Positions 43,969-53,001 of a stretch of 63,954 nucleotides of DNA are shown piece by piece. Within the stretch, counting starts at the first letter, position 1; each line of letters starts with the position of its first letter. The notes under the pieces are model-generated. The model saw only the letters and a list, made by a program, of their open reading frames with translations. It was not told where the DNA came from and ran no database searches. The DNA is from Oligoflexales bacterium. Lineage in GTDB: Bacteria > Bdellovibrionota_B > Oligoflexia > Oligoflexales > RGVZ01. The stretch covers positions 1-63,954 of the forward strand of contig CANILH010000006.1 in NCBI GenBank assembly GCA_947468665.1, read 5' to 3'. Both the position numbers and the translations under genes were made by a program.

Positions 43969-44970
43969 ATGGCAACCAATAAATACACCGGTGCCCAAAA
44001 GGCTGCGATCCTCATGCTCTCTTTCGGTGAGGATATATCGGCCGAGATTTTCAAAAGCATGACCGAGTTTGAGATCAAACGTATCGGTACCGCCATGAGT
44101 CGCCTTGGCCGGATGGAACAGGAACTCGTAGACGAAATCATGATGGAGTTCTACGCAGTTCTCCAGCAGAACAAAAAATTCTTCTACGGCGGAAACGATT
44201 TCACCAAAAAAGTCATCGGAAGTGCTTTTAAGGGAGGCGAGGCCGACGATCTGATCGAGCAATTGTCTCTCGGCTCAAACGCGAATCTTGACTCGTTGGA
44301 ACTTATCGATCCCCGGACCCTCTCCAACTTTATCCGTAACGAGCACCCTCAGACTGTCGCGTTGATCCTGGCTCACCTTGACAGCAAAAAATGCGGCGAC
44401 ACGTTGAAGCTTCTTCCCGAAGGCATTCACACAGAGGTTCTGCTTCGTATAGCGAACCTCGACACCGTCCAGCCCGAGATTATAGATGAAATAGATGACG
44501 TCCTCCGCCAGGAGGTTCAGGCCATGGGTAGCATCACCACCCAGAAGATCGGCGGCATTGAGCCGATCGCCGGCATGCTTAACTTAATGGACAAGGCAAC
44601 GTCGGAGCAAATTCTCGACGGATTTGAGGAGCGGGACCCTGACATGGCTGAGCAGATCCGTCAGCTCATGTTCGTATTTGACGACCTTGTTAAAATCGAC
44701 GAGCGCGGCATTCAGGAACTCATCAAGAACATCTCAAACGATAAATGGAAAATCGCGCTCCGTACGGGCAGCGAGGCCGTTAAAGAACTCGTCTTCAAGA
44801 ATATGTCTACACGAGCCGCGGACATGCTGCGGGAGGATATGGAAGCCAGCGGCGCGGTCAAACTGGCCGATGTTGAGGCGGCACAACTTGAAGTTATCAA
44901 CATCGCGCGGAAACTTGAGACCGAGGGCAAAATCGTCATTCAGGGCGGTGGTGACTCAGCGTTCGTATAA
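43969..44970 (+). CDS. fliG: Flagellar motor switch protein FliG
   Basis: A 333-residue FliG with all domains. The N domain binds FliF (residues 5-105, KAAILMLSFGEDISAEIFKS), the middle domain has the EHPQ motif (125-128) and the C domain has the torque helix LRTGSEAVKELVFKNMSTRA followed by DMLREDMEASG. FliG sits in the cytoplasmic C ring and takes torque from the MotAB stator. The gene is alone: no fliF, fliH or fliI adjoins it, and a strong terminator follows. Copies elsewhere in the genome cannot be excluded. Confidence 0.96.
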   Translation: MATNKYTGAQKAAILMLSFGEDISAEIFKSMTEFEIKRIGTAMSRLGRMEQELVDEIMMEFYAVLQQNKKFFYGGNDFTKKVIGSAFKGGEADDLIEQLSLGSNANLDSLELIDPRTLSNFIRNEHPQTVALILAHLDSKKCGDTLKLLPEGIHTEVLLRIANLDTVQPEIIDEIDDVLRQEVQAMGSITTQKIGGIEPIAGMLNLMDKATSEQILDGFEERDPDMAEQIRQLMFVFDDLVKIDERGIQELIKNISNDKWKIALRTGSEAVKELVFKNMSTRAADMLREDMEASGAVKLADVEAAQLEVINIARKLETEGKIVIQGGGDSAFV

Positions 44971-45001
44971 CACGGACGCCGTTCGTTTTAAGGTCAAACA
45001 T

Positions 45002-45037
45002 AAAAGGCGACAGTCGCGGGGACTGTCGCCTTTTTTA
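45002..45037. terminator. Bidirectional rho-independent terminator
   Basis: AAAAGGCGACAGTC and GACTGTCGCCTTTT stem around a 5-base loop, with T-runs on both strands. It separates fliG from the converging subtilase gene. Confidence 0.95.
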
Positions 45038-45054
45038 TCTCAACGTCTCAGGCC

Positions 45055-46398
45055 TTATTGGAACAGGCTTGGCATCGGAAGAACGATAAGATCCTTCTCG
45101 GCTTCAGGTGAAACGCTCTCACCATCAAACTCATGGCTGTCAGCGATCGTAGCGCGCGCCTGCGAGATCGCGGCATCAACACCGATTCTGGATGATAGAA
45201 ACGCGGCCGTAATAGCACGCTGTGAGTTGACCACGCCGCTGGTACGGACTTTACCCTGAAGCCATGGCTTAACATCCACAGTATCACAAAGGATCTTTTT
45301 GATGCCGGCTGGGTTCAGGCCAGGGTTGGCGTCTTTCACCCGGGCAGCGACGTTCGTCACATAGGGTGCCGCCATCGAGGTTCCACTGAGTTCCAGGTAC
45401 TCATTGCCGGGAATTGAGGACCTGATCACGACACCTGGAGCAGCAACATCAACCTTCATACCGAAGTTTGAGAATGTCGCGATTTTCTCAGCGCCAAGTG
45501 TAGCGGCAATGACGATTTTGTTTTCTGCGTCGATATTTGCCGGAGAGACAGGAAGCTCATCGTTATTGGTACCATCGTTGCCGGCTGCAAAAACAAACAG
45601 GGTTTTTGACGCGGTGGTAACAAACGCCTTCGACTCCGTCAGCATAGCGTTAATCAGCTCTTTCGCATACGCCTCAGACTCCGCGTCGGTCGGATCCTGT
45701 CCTGTCAGCTGCTTCACGAGTTGAGCCACGACCGGCTTAACCGCGTGAACGCTAGTTCCAAAGGAGCCATTGGCAACTGTGGCGCCAACCGCGTCCGTAT
45801 ATTTTCCGACACTCAGCAGCATTGTGGCCTGACGTTTCGCCACCATCTGAAGCATCATGGACACAAGAGGGTTGCCGTTGAGATCACGGAACTGTCTCAA
45901 CGCCATACCGCCCGGGACTTCTGTAGGGATAAGCTTCAGGGCCACAACTGTCGCGGCAGAGGATTGATCAGTTGAGATACCAGTCACATGCGTGCCGTGG
46001 ACGAAATTACCGAATTTTTGAAGTTCCTTAAGGAACGTCTCATCACTTCGCTTGTTTTTGTACCAGTCCTTCTCAGCGTCAGTCGCGATACCCCTCAGGA
46101 TTTTGCCCTGTATCTCGAATATTTTATAGCAATCCTGAGAGAACGTTCCGAGATATTTGTAATCAATGATCTCGTTATTGCTCTCGGCGAAGTTCCAGCC
46201 GTGGGTGTCATTTGAGTATGTCGTCCCGTCAACAGTTGTGCTGCCGTCCGGGTTTACCCACATATGGGGCGCGAACGCCTCATGTTTATAGTCGACGCCT
46301 GAGTCGATAATCGCGACAGTCGCGCTATTTGCGGCCGTGGCGCCAAGCAAAATCAATCCGGCCAATACCTTACCCGCACTGGTTAATTTAATACGCAT
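45055..46398 (-). CDS. Secreted subtilisin-like serine protease (S8)
   Basis: A 447-residue protease with a signal peptide (cut near ATAANSA). The catalytic triad is Asp32 in VAIIDSGVD, His134 in FVHGTHVTGI and Ser341 in SGTSMAAPYV; Asn274 in FAAGNDG is the oxyanion residue. The catalytic Asp lies only a few residues behind the signal cleavage site, so there is no I9-type propeptide. A long insertion between Asp and His (residues 60-130) carries charged helices. ATG 46398 has AAGGAGG. The protein is likely exported (or sent through the T2SS). It ends with a tail after the last helix (SPEAEKDLIVLPMPSLFQ). Confidence 0.92.
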   Translation of the reverse strand: MRIKLTSAGKVLAGLILLGATAANSATVAIIDSGVDYKHEAFAPHMWVNPDGSTTVDGTTYSNDTHGWNFAESNNEIIDYKYLGTFSQDCYKIFEIQGKILRGIATDAEKDWYKNKRSDETFLKELQKFGNFVHGTHVTGISTDQSSAATVVALKLIPTEVPGGMALRQFRDLNGNPLVSMMLQMVAKRQATMLLSVGKYTDAVGATVANGSFGTSVHAVKPVVAQLVKQLTGQDPTDAESEAYAKELINAMLTESKAFVTTASKTLFVFAAGNDGTNNDELPVSPANIDAENKIVIAATLGAEKIATFSNFGMKVDVAAPGVVIRSSIPGNEYLELSGTSMAAPYVTNVAARVKDANPGLNPAGIKKILCDTVDVKPWLQGKVRTSGVVNSQRAITAAFLSSRIGVDAAISQARATIADSHEFDGESVSPEAEKDLIVLPMPSLFQ

Positions 46399-46467
46399 CG
46401 CATCCTCCTTGATACTTCGTTTCGTGTTATCAATATGTCCTTGACTGATTAAAACTCATTGTCCCCG

Positions 46468-46497
46468 ATCGGGTGGTTGCCGGTCAACTTTTTTGTG
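46468..46497 (-). promoter_or_regulatory. Candidate promoter of the subtilase gene
   Basis: Minus strand TTGACC (46497-46492), 18-base spacer, GACAAT (46473-46468); the -10 has two mismatches. Confidence 0.4.
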
Positions 46498-46523
46498 TAC
46501 TACGCCAAAACGGCGGCAAATGG

Positions 46524-49106
46524 TCACTTTTCCTTACGGTCGCGCCGCCGCTTCGCGCGCAGCTCCTCCATACGCTCATGAACAATCCAAAGCGCTGAAC
46601 CAGGCACAAAACGCTCCTGATGCAGATCCTCTGCCCCAAGAGGAACACCGGTTGCGATCTCAAAGACCTCGGCCATCGTGCGCACTGGAATCACCTTGAG
46701 TCGCCCCTCCTCGACCGCGGTCCTGGCCGATGTATGCAGCATCAGGTTGGCCGCGTTCTGCACCGGAATCAACACAGTGTACTCACCGTCTTTTTTACCC
46801 AGAATCTCAACGGTGCGCCAGAAACCCTCGACCTTCTCATTAACACCACCAATCGGCTGAACCTCACCAAACTGATTCATACTGCCGGTCATGGCAAGGT
46901 TCTGCCGCACTGGCAATTTGGAAAGCGCGCTCAAAATGGCCGTTACCTCAGTAATAGAGGCACTGTCTCCATCAATGAGTCCATAACTTTGCTCAAAACA
47001 CACGCTGGCCGCCACACCGAGATGATGCTCACGCGCCAGAAGGGCGCTCAAGTATCCGGTCAGAATACTGATCCCTTTGTCATGAAGACGCCCTGAGAGC
47101 TTGGCATTACGCTCCACATTGATGATACCCTCGGCTGTCGAGCTGACAGCGCAGGTAATCCTGCTGACTTTTCCGAAGCTGTAATCACCGAGGTCATAGA
47201 CCGCGAGCCCATTGACCTGCCCTATGACACCACCCTCAAGACTCAAGAGCACGTCCTCATGACGCACCATTTCGTACATTTGCTCCTCAATCAGGTTCAC
47301 GCGGTAAAATTTTTGATTAAGAGCCTGCTCAACGTGCTGCCGCTTGATGAACCGACTTTCATCCTCTCGGGCGATAAAATCGGCCTCTATAGTTAAGTCT
47401 TTCAAGGTTCCGAACTGCGTGGAAAGCTGCCTTTGATCGTCAACCATGCGACTGCCGTACTCAACCATAGCCGCGACACCGGAGCGGTCAAATGACAGAA
47501 GGTCCTCTTTATCCGAGCGTGTCGCGATAAAATCAACATAGTGATCAATATTCTCACGGGTGCGCGGCATTTTGTCGTCAAAATGGGCTTTGATCTTGAA
47601 TATCTTCGTGAAGTCCTCGTCAATAGACTGAAGCTGATGATAGATGTCGTCATTGCCGATCAAAATCACCTTCATATCAAGCGGAATAGGCGTGGGTCGA
47701 AGCCCGGATGTCGGAAGAAGGGAATACTGCTCACCCATGTCCTCAATAAACCCTTTGCGGTTTTTAAGCACACGTTTCAGGGTGTCCCAGATATTCCCAG
47801 TCTTGAAAATATCCATCGCGTTTAACACCAGATACCCACCATTGGCACGCTGAACGGCGCCAGCCTTGATCATGGTAAAATCGGTGAGGTACATGCCGTG
47901 CTCGACGTTTTTTTCGATCTTTCCGAATAGATTATAGTAGGTCGGATTTGTTTCGATGATCACCGGCGCGCCTTCAGCTCCGGTATTATCAATAAATACG
48001 TTTACGGCGTAGCGAACAAATCGGTCCCGCTCCTCGTGAAGGCCGAACATGTCCATTTGAGCCTCCTGACCACCTGGTCCACCCTGAGGCTCCTCAGCCT
48101 CGACGAAATCCATGAGATGCTCAAGAATATGATCCCGGACTTCCTTAAGGTGATCAGACACTCCCTTATTCTCTTTATATTCCTCCATCAAAGGCTCAAT
48201 CACCATGCCAACAACATGGCGACCAAGCTCACTACGAAGCTTCTCAATATATTCCCTGGTCTCGCTTTCTATTGTCCGGACCTTTCTCGCGAAGTCCAGC
48301 ACCTCGGGCTCAATCTGCGCCCGACGATCCTCGACTCCCTCTCTTTGGGTGTCGCCAAGTTTCGCGTATTCCTTCTCTGTCAAAACACGGCCATCAAGAA
48401 CCGGGATCGTCTCGATACCAAGCCTTGTAGACTTCACAGCGAAATCAAGCTGTTTCGCGCGTTTTTCCAGATCACTGAAAAGTTTTGTTTTCCGGTCATT
48501 GCTGGCTGACAGGTATGCGTTTACCGCGTTCTCGTAGTCCTCGCTCTGAAGAGCTGAGGGAATCTCGCCGCGCAAAATCTTTACCAGCGCCTCCATCTCC
48601 TTTTTGAGCTTTTTTCCCTCACCGGCAGGCATCTCGATCGCCTTCGGAACCTCAGTGTGTTGAAAATTGTAAACATAGATCCAGTCGTTGGGAACGTCAG
48701 CCTTCTTTGACCATCTTTCCAGAAATGTACGGATGACGCTGGTTTTCCCTGTTCCCTGCGCGCCAGCTACATAGATATTGTATCCTGGCTTACGAATACC
48801 AAGTCCCATATTAATCGCCCGAACAGCCCGGTCCTGGGCGATAAATTCATGGCTTTCGCCGATTTTGGATGTCGTATTAAATTTGAACATGTCCTTTTCG
48901 CAGACTTTATAAACCTCCGCGAGGGTCAGCGCGGACGGCAATTTTATACCGGCTTTGACCGGGCGCGGCCGTCCCGCGGTGGATTTAGCTCTGCTCACCG
49001 CTATTGGTTTTGATTTAGTTTTCGTGTCTTTTTTTGTGGTTGATGAGGATTTGGGGGGCTTGGGGCTTTTGGAGTTCTTTGCTTTTGATTTCTTCAAGAG
49101 AGGCAT
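46524..49106 (-). CDS. Lon-family ATP-dependent protease (LonB/YcbZ-like)
   Basis: An 860-residue protein with a basic Lys/Ser/Pro-rich N-terminal tail (residues 1-50, KKSKAKNSKSPKPPKSSSTT). An AAA module has Walker A GAQGTGKT (115-122) followed by a long helical insertion. The C-terminal Lon protease domain has the catalytic Ser in DGDSASITEV and the Lys in GGVNEKVEGF, with the Lon motif GVNEKVEGFWRTVEI. Architecture is the AAA-then-Lon type of bacterial LonB/YcbZ proteins, not the LonA with its LAN domain. It degrades damaged cytoplasmic proteins in an ATP-dependent way. ATG 49106; a TTG at 49124 is also in frame. A HAMP protein follows, reading the same way. Confidence 0.92.
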   Translation of the reverse strand: MPLLKKSKAKNSKSPKPPKSSSTTKKDTKTKSKPIAVSRAKSTAGRPRPVKAGIKLPSALTLAEVYKVCEKDMFKFNTTSKIGESHEFIAQDRAVRAINMGLGIRKPGYNIYVAGAQGTGKTSVIRTFLERWSKKADVPNDWIYVYNFQHTEVPKAIEMPAGEGKKLKKEMEALVKILRGEIPSALQSEDYENAVNAYLSASNDRKTKLFSDLEKRAKQLDFAVKSTRLGIETIPVLDGRVLTEKEYAKLGDTQREGVEDRRAQIEPEVLDFARKVRTIESETREYIEKLRSELGRHVVGMVIEPLMEEYKENKGVSDHLKEVRDHILEHLMDFVEAEEPQGGPGGQEAQMDMFGLHEERDRFVRYAVNVFIDNTGAEGAPVIIETNPTYYNLFGKIEKNVEHGMYLTDFTMIKAGAVQRANGGYLVLNAMDIFKTGNIWDTLKRVLKNRKGFIEDMGEQYSLLPTSGLRPTPIPLDMKVILIGNDDIYHQLQSIDEDFTKIFKIKAHFDDKMPRTRENIDHYVDFIATRSDKEDLLSFDRSGVAAMVEYGSRMVDDQRQLSTQFGTLKDLTIEADFIAREDESRFIKRQHVEQALNQKFYRVNLIEEQMYEMVRHEDVLLSLEGGVIGQVNGLAVYDLGDYSFGKVSRITCAVSSTAEGIINVERNAKLSGRLHDKGISILTGYLSALLAREHHLGVAASVCFEQSYGLIDGDSASITEVTAILSALSKLPVRQNLAMTGSMNQFGEVQPIGGVNEKVEGFWRTVEILGKKDGEYTVLIPVQNAANLMLHTSARTAVEEGRLKVIPVRTMAEVFEIATGVPLGAEDLHQERFVPGSALWIVHERMEELRAKRRRDRKEK

Positions 49107-49179
49107 CCTTAAGGCAGCGGACAATTAGAGTATTTTAATGACAACACCCCGATCGCACCGGGGCAATCGTCCAACTGAC

Positions 49180-49668
49180 TTAGCTACCCGGATGGCGTTT
49201 CTCAAGCGCGTCGGCCATTTCGTTAAGCCGGTTGGCAAGACGCTGAAGCTCGTCTTTCTGACGGATCTTCACGCGGTATTTGTATTTCCCTTTGGTCATC
49301 TCATCAATAAAGCGCTCGATCGATACCAATGGACCGTAATATCTGTGAGTCAATTTAAAAACCAACACGAACATCCCCACCACATACCCAACAAGCAGAC
49401 CGCCAATTTTGATCGCGTTTTGATAAAAAATATCGTTGGTCACCAGCTCCAGCTGGTCCTTGGCGTCCGTCATGTTGAAAATGCCCATCAGGTGCTGATA
49501 TTGCTGATAAAACGTATAGACAAACATGGCCCCGATAATGATCACGAACGCGATTGAAGCGCCAATCACGTAAACCCCGAATTTGATCTGACTGAAAGGC
49601 TCAATCAGCGTGGTTCGCACGTCCCGCTTAGCCCGTTCAGCACTACTTTCTGCATTTTCATTAGTCAT
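49180..49668 (-). CDS. Two-TM membrane protein with a HAMP-like end
   Basis: A 162-residue protein. Two transmembrane helices (about 31-51, VYVIGASIAFVIIIGAMFVY; and 86-106, IGGLLVGYVVGMFVLVFKLT) enclose a short periplasmic loop. The end is HAMP-like: YYGPLVSIERFIDEMTKGKY followed by DELQRLANRLNEMADALEKR, with the conserved P and E residues of a HAMP signal-relay coiled coil. No output domain (kinase, cyclase or chemotaxis) follows. The start ATG 49668 has GGGAG; the 49773 frame has none. It may be a linker or small signalling adaptor next to Lon. Confidence 0.75.
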   Translation of the reverse strand: MTNENAESSAERAKRDVRTTLIEPFSQIKFGVYVIGASIAFVIIIGAMFVYTFYQQYQHLMGIFNMTDAKDQLELVTNDIFYQNAIKIGGLLVGYVVGMFVLVFKLTHRYYGPLVSIERFIDEMTKGKYKYRVKIRQKDELQRLANRLNEMADALEKRHPGS

Positions 49669-49844
49669 TAGGCGCTCCCTGCCATCCGCTAAGTCATCGA
49701 AAAAACTAGATTTGATTGTGTTAAGTAGAATTATTCCATGAATGGGTCGGGGATTCAAGAAATTCCCTTGCAAAGGCGCAGCGAGACAAGTAATGTCAGC
49801 GGCTCGTTGTCGTAGTTATGGGCAAACCAATGCCCACCCTGGCT

Positions 49845-49873
49845 TTGGCAGACCCAGACCCAGGAATTATAGA
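49845..49873 (+). promoter_or_regulatory. Promoter of the small basic ORF
   Basis: TTGGCA (49845-49850), 17-base spacer, TATAGA (49868-49873), ending about 18 bases before the GTG start. The leader would be about 11 bases. Confidence 0.6.
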
Positions 49874-49890
49874 GAAGATGGAGAGTCACA

Positions 49891-49998
49891 GTGCACGGTT
49901 CACGCCACAGAAGAAAACATCCCAAAGGTCGTCGTAAGGTTGGTCGTAACAAGCGTCGTATGATGCGTAAGCGTCGTAGCCTCCGCACCAACGGTTAA
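49891..49998 (+). CDS. Small basic protein, 35 residues (ribosomal-protein-like)
   Basis: GTG 49891 to TAA 49998 encodes 35 residues rich in Arg and Lys: VHGSRHRRKHPKGRRKVGRN, then KRRMMRKRRSLRTNG. GGAG lies 9 bases before the GTG and a sigma70-like promoter ends 17 bases earlier. Such short Arg/Lys peptides with their own promoter are usually small ribosomal proteins, for example the bL37/AURKAIP1-COX24 type or bTHX; the match here is by composition, not by a clear motif. A hairpin terminator lies at 50068-50121. It is missed by length-limited gene callers. Confidence 0.6.
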   Translation: MHGSRHRRKHPKGRRKVGRNKRRMMRKRRSLRTNG

Positions 49999-50067
49999 TA
50001 AATAGGATCACCTCCAATCTTCTCGATTGTAGGTGGCCTGTCTTGATCGACTCATGGTTAAAATTTA

Positions 50068-50121
50068 AGCAAAGCGGTTTTTTTTCCGGATTTATAGATC
50101 TGGTTGGAAAATCGCTTTGCT
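50068..50121. terminator. Inverted repeat, likely terminator of the small ORF
   Basis: AGCAAAGCGGTTTT (50068-50081) and AAAATCGCTTTGCT (50108-50121) match at 13 of 14 bases; the right arm is followed by TTTTATTTT. The 26-base loop is long. The right arm also overlaps the -35 of the next promoter. Confidence 0.5.
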
Positions 50122-50146
50122 TTTATTTTAAATCATCGCGTACAAT
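50117..50146 (+). promoter_or_regulatory. Candidate promoter of the 50243 gene
   Basis: TTGCTT (50117-50122), 18-base spacer, TACAAT (50141-50146), about 97 bases before the start codon. Confidence 0.5.
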
Positions 50147-50242
50147 CTAAAGCAGTCCAAGAAAATTATAGTTTTTTTACCGAAGCAGAACACAAGGAAT
50201 AGTGTTCCGCTAAAGTCAACAACTCCAGGGAAGGGAAGTATT

Positions 50243-50929
50243 ATGTTGGAATTCGCGCTTGCGTTCGAGAAGGTGCTCATTAGATGGCCCGATAACACTC
50301 CATGGACCATCGCCCAAATAGCTGACTTCACAAACAGCTCCATTTCAACATCAGTGGACGCCATTTCCACCACTCTGAACCGTGAGTTTGACGTCCAGGA
50401 GACCATCACTCCTGCGGAGGGTCGTCAGGTACTCGCGGCCCTTAAAGACCGTCTCCACCGCCAGTTTGAGGCTCGTGAGCGCCGAATTCAAGCTGACCGT
50501 GATCAAGCCATGCGCGCTTATGATCTGACGATGGAACGCGTCCGGATCAGCCAGATGGCGAAAGACTGGCGCACCTCTTACAAAACACTTTCCTATTTTG
50601 TTGGCCGCTTCGACAAGAACATCAATCATGATCTTCTTGTCTCACTTTGTGGTGACTGCATCCGTTTGGGACACAAAGCCGGATTCAACATGCAAGAGAT
50701 TGGCCAATGGTTCCGCAAGGCCGTTGAGGCCGCGATCCTCAGCGGATCACAGGAAATTCTTGAGGACGCGCTCGATTTCGTTGATGCTTATGGAGAAATC
50801 TTCGCATCCGACATGAACGGTGTAGGCGGCAAAATTTTAACAAACGCGCTGAACGTTCTTGAGATCCCATCGATCGACTGCAACCTTGGACTGCAGTGGA
50901 CAAACCTTAACTCTTCTCTCCGCGGATAA
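50243..50929 (+). CDS. Unknown conserved-looking protein
   Basis: A 228-residue soluble protein, no signal peptide. It starts with a helical LEFALAFEKVLIRWPDN-type region, then a helical middle rich in Arg/Glu (AALKDRLHRQFEARERRIQA) and a C-terminal part with YKTLSYFVGRFDKN, LLVSLCGDCIRLGHKAG and AVEAAILSGSQEILEDALDF. I do not recognise a family. ATG 50243 follows AGGGAAG. It has its own promoter and a terminator at 50951, so it is a single-gene unit. Predicted cytoplasmic; no catalytic motif stands out. Confidence 0.75.
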   Translation: MLEFALAFEKVLIRWPDNTPWTIAQIADFTNSSISTSVDAISTTLNREFDVQETITPAEGRQVLAALKDRLHRQFEARERRIQADRDQAMRAYDLTMERVRISQMAKDWRTSYKTLSYFVGRFDKNINHDLLVSLCGDCIRLGHKAGFNMQEIGQWFRKAVEAAILSGSQEILEDALDFVDAYGEIFASDMNGVGGKILTNALNVLEIPSIDCNLGLQWTNLNSSLRG

Positions 50930-50950
50930 TTACGACACACGGTTAAAGAA

Positions 50951-50986
50951 CAAAAAAGAGGCCCTGAAAAGGGTCCTCTTTTTTAT
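50951..50986 (+). terminator. Rho-independent terminator
   Basis: AAAAAAGAGG-CCCT / AGGG-T-CCTCTTTTTT stem with one bulge, loop GAAA, and a T-run on both strands. It ends the 50243 gene and can also end the converging MFS gene. Confidence 0.9.
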
Positions 50987-51004
50987 TAAAAACACTAAAA
51001 GCTG

Positions 51005-52222
51005 CTAATGCTCATGAGCCTTCACTTGGCCAGCAAGTATCACAACCAAAAAAGCACCAAGAATAACCATCACGGTAGATGTCATAACAATCGACTCAAT
51101 ACCAATCAACTCTCCATGATCCCCAGTGGACAGTAGTCTCGAAGATAATATTCCACCCACCGACATCGCAGTATGCTGCACCGCTGACTGAAGCGACATG
51201 AATCCGGCCCTCTCCGCCCGAAGTGGCACTTTAGAAGCGAGAGTCTGCATACTGATATTCCGCAATGTCCCAAAAACCATAAACGACACAAAAAGCCCGT
51301 AAACATTAATCGACGGAGGACTTTGATACATCCCAAAAAACAACGCGATGATAAACCCAAAGGAACCAAGAATAAACCACGGCAAACTACCAAATCTATC
51401 CACCAGTTTCCCACAAAAAGTCATTACCAGAAGGCTTGCCATGCCACCAATAAAGTAAAGTCGGCCCATTTCCTCCCTCGGGAAACCCAAGTTAAACTGA
51501 ATGAAGCCCGCGATATTCGGGAAAATCAAAAAACCGCTCATCATGACGCAGGCGAGCAGTGAATAGCTAGTCCAAACCGGTAATTGGCGAATCAATGATT
51601 TGAATGGGAGATTCGCAAAGCCAGATTTTACATGAACAATATGGCCTTTCATTTCGGGCAAACTCAAGCGTGCCAAAAGCGCCATGACAGCTGCACAAAG
51701 TCCAACGACCAAAAAAGGTGCGTTCCATCCACCCATGTTGGCGATTTCAAGACCGATTGGTACACCAAAAATCGACGCCGCAGAAAAACCCATCATTACC
51801 TTACCAATCGCAGCCCCGCGCCGCTCGTGAGGAATGATGTCTCCAATGATAGCTAGTCCGATCGACGTTGTTGGACCACCAAAAATCCCGGCAAGCACCC
51901 GCGCCAAGAGAAGGGTATGAAAATCGACAGCGAAAGCTGCGGCGCCAGTTCCAACCGCCAGGCCGACAATAGCCCAAACCAACGCAGTTCTCCGGCCGAT
52001 CCGATCAATAAAGAATGAGCAAATTAATCCGCTAAAAGCTGCCGCAAGAGTATAAGCGCCGGACATTACACCCATGTGGCTAACGCGTATGCCGAGGGCT
52101 TTCGCGAAATCCGGGCCAAGCGGCATCACCATCATAAAATCAACAACATTCACAAACTGTGCCGCGGCGATAACAAAAATCGCAATGGACTCGTGTTTCG
52201 CTTCAGCAGGTTGCTCAGACAT
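51005..52222 (-). CDS. MFS transporter
   Basis: A 405-residue, 12-helix major facilitator. The signature between helices 2 and 3 is DRIGRRTALV. Residues 1-12 are cytoplasmic, then helices alternate through the chain (VLAGIFGGPTTSIGLAIIGD is helix 4), with a central cytoplasmic loop near residue 200 (LPEMKGHIVHVK). The pattern suits drug or sugar efflux subfamilies (DHA1 type), but the substrate cannot be told. It is convergent with the 50243 gene and divergent from the SRAP gene, 95 bases from its start. Confidence 0.88.
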   Translation of the reverse strand: MSEQPAEAKHESIAIFVIAAAQFVNVVDFMMVMPLGPDFAKALGIRVSHMGVMSGAYTLAAAFSGLICSFFIDRIGRRTALVWAIVGLAVGTGAAAFAVDFHTLLLARVLAGIFGGPTTSIGLAIIGDIIPHERRGAAIGKVMMGFSAASIFGVPIGLEIANMGGWNAPFLVVGLCAAVMALLARLSLPEMKGHIVHVKSGFANLPFKSLIRQLPVWTSYSLLACVMMSGFLIFPNIAGFIQFNLGFPREEMGRLYFIGGMASLLVMTFCGKLVDRFGSLPWFILGSFGFIIALFFGMYQSPPSINVYGLFVSFMVFGTLRNISMQTLASKVPLRAERAGFMSLQSAVQHTAMSVGGILSSRLLSTGDHGELIGIESIVMTSTVMVILGAFLVVILAGQVKAHEH

Positions 52223-52317
52223 TTTAATTAATCCATAGATCTAGGGTGCGGGTCATCTCAAAAAGGTCTGCTTTCATGTTATCATGGTATCCTCTCACAT
52301 CCACGGAGCGAGTCGGC

Positions 52318-53001
52318 GTGTGCTACAGCATTTTTATCCAGCAAGATCTGAAAGTTCTGGAGCGAGAATTTGGCGCCTCGCCGGTGCGTACCCAATTCGA
52401 GCATTATGAGCGCTTATGCGCCATCGATCCAAAGCACTTCAAGCCACTCGCGTCACATGCCAGAATTTACCCGAACTACTTCGCTCCCGTGATCGCCAAT
52501 CGAGACAACAAAAACTGGTCGATTCCCATGCGATACCGCTTACGACCATCCGGATCCATCGATGAGATTCCGACAAATTATAATGTCTTTAACGCCAGGC
52601 TTGAATCCCTGACAACTCGTCCCACGTGGTCGCGACTGCTGGGCCGCCAGCATGGTTTGGTTGTGTTCAAGGAGTTTTATGAGTGGGTGCCAGGCAACGG
52701 GCCGAAGAACAAAAAAGTTATCTCGTTTCGTCCTGATGGCTTTGAGTTTATGTGGGCTCCGGTATTATGGGATTGGTGGGAGTCGCCGGACAAGAACACC
52801 TCTTACTTCTCCTTCGCTTTAATCACCGGCGAGCCGCCCGATCAAGTTCTTGCTGCTGGACATGACCGATGCCCTGTATTCCTTGACCGCAGCCTCATCC
52901 CTGAATGGCTAAACCCAGTGGGCAAGAGCGCCAAGGAGCTGACTGGCATCCTTCAAAAAACAACTTCCTGTAACTGGATCGTAAAGGACGCGACACCATG
53001 A
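52318..53001 (+). CDS. SRAP (HMCES/YedK) abasic-site processing protein
   Basis: A 227-residue SRAP protein. GTG 52318 is chosen because the family starts M-C-(G/Y): the second residue, Cys2, is the nucleophile that forms a thiazolidine crosslink to abasic sites in single-stranded DNA. GGAG lies 9 bases upstream. The other catalytic residues are present: Asn92 in VFNARLESL, Glu122 in FYEWVP and His182 in GHDRCPVF. The frame is open upstream, but an ATG there would bury Cys2. It shields abasic DNA from breaks, often SOS-linked. The 3' end overlaps the next gene by 4 bases. Confidence 0.92.
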   Translation: MCYSIFIQQDLKVLEREFGASPVRTQFEHYERLCAIDPKHFKPLASHARIYPNYFAPVIANRDNKNWSIPMRYRLRPSGSIDEIPTNYNVFNARLESLTTRPTWSRLLGRQHGLVVFKEFYEWVPGNGPKNKKVISFRPDGFEFMWAPVLWDWWESPDKNTSYFSFALITGEPPDQVLAAGHDRCPVFLDRSLIPEWLNPVGKSAKELTGILQKTTSCNWIVKDATP

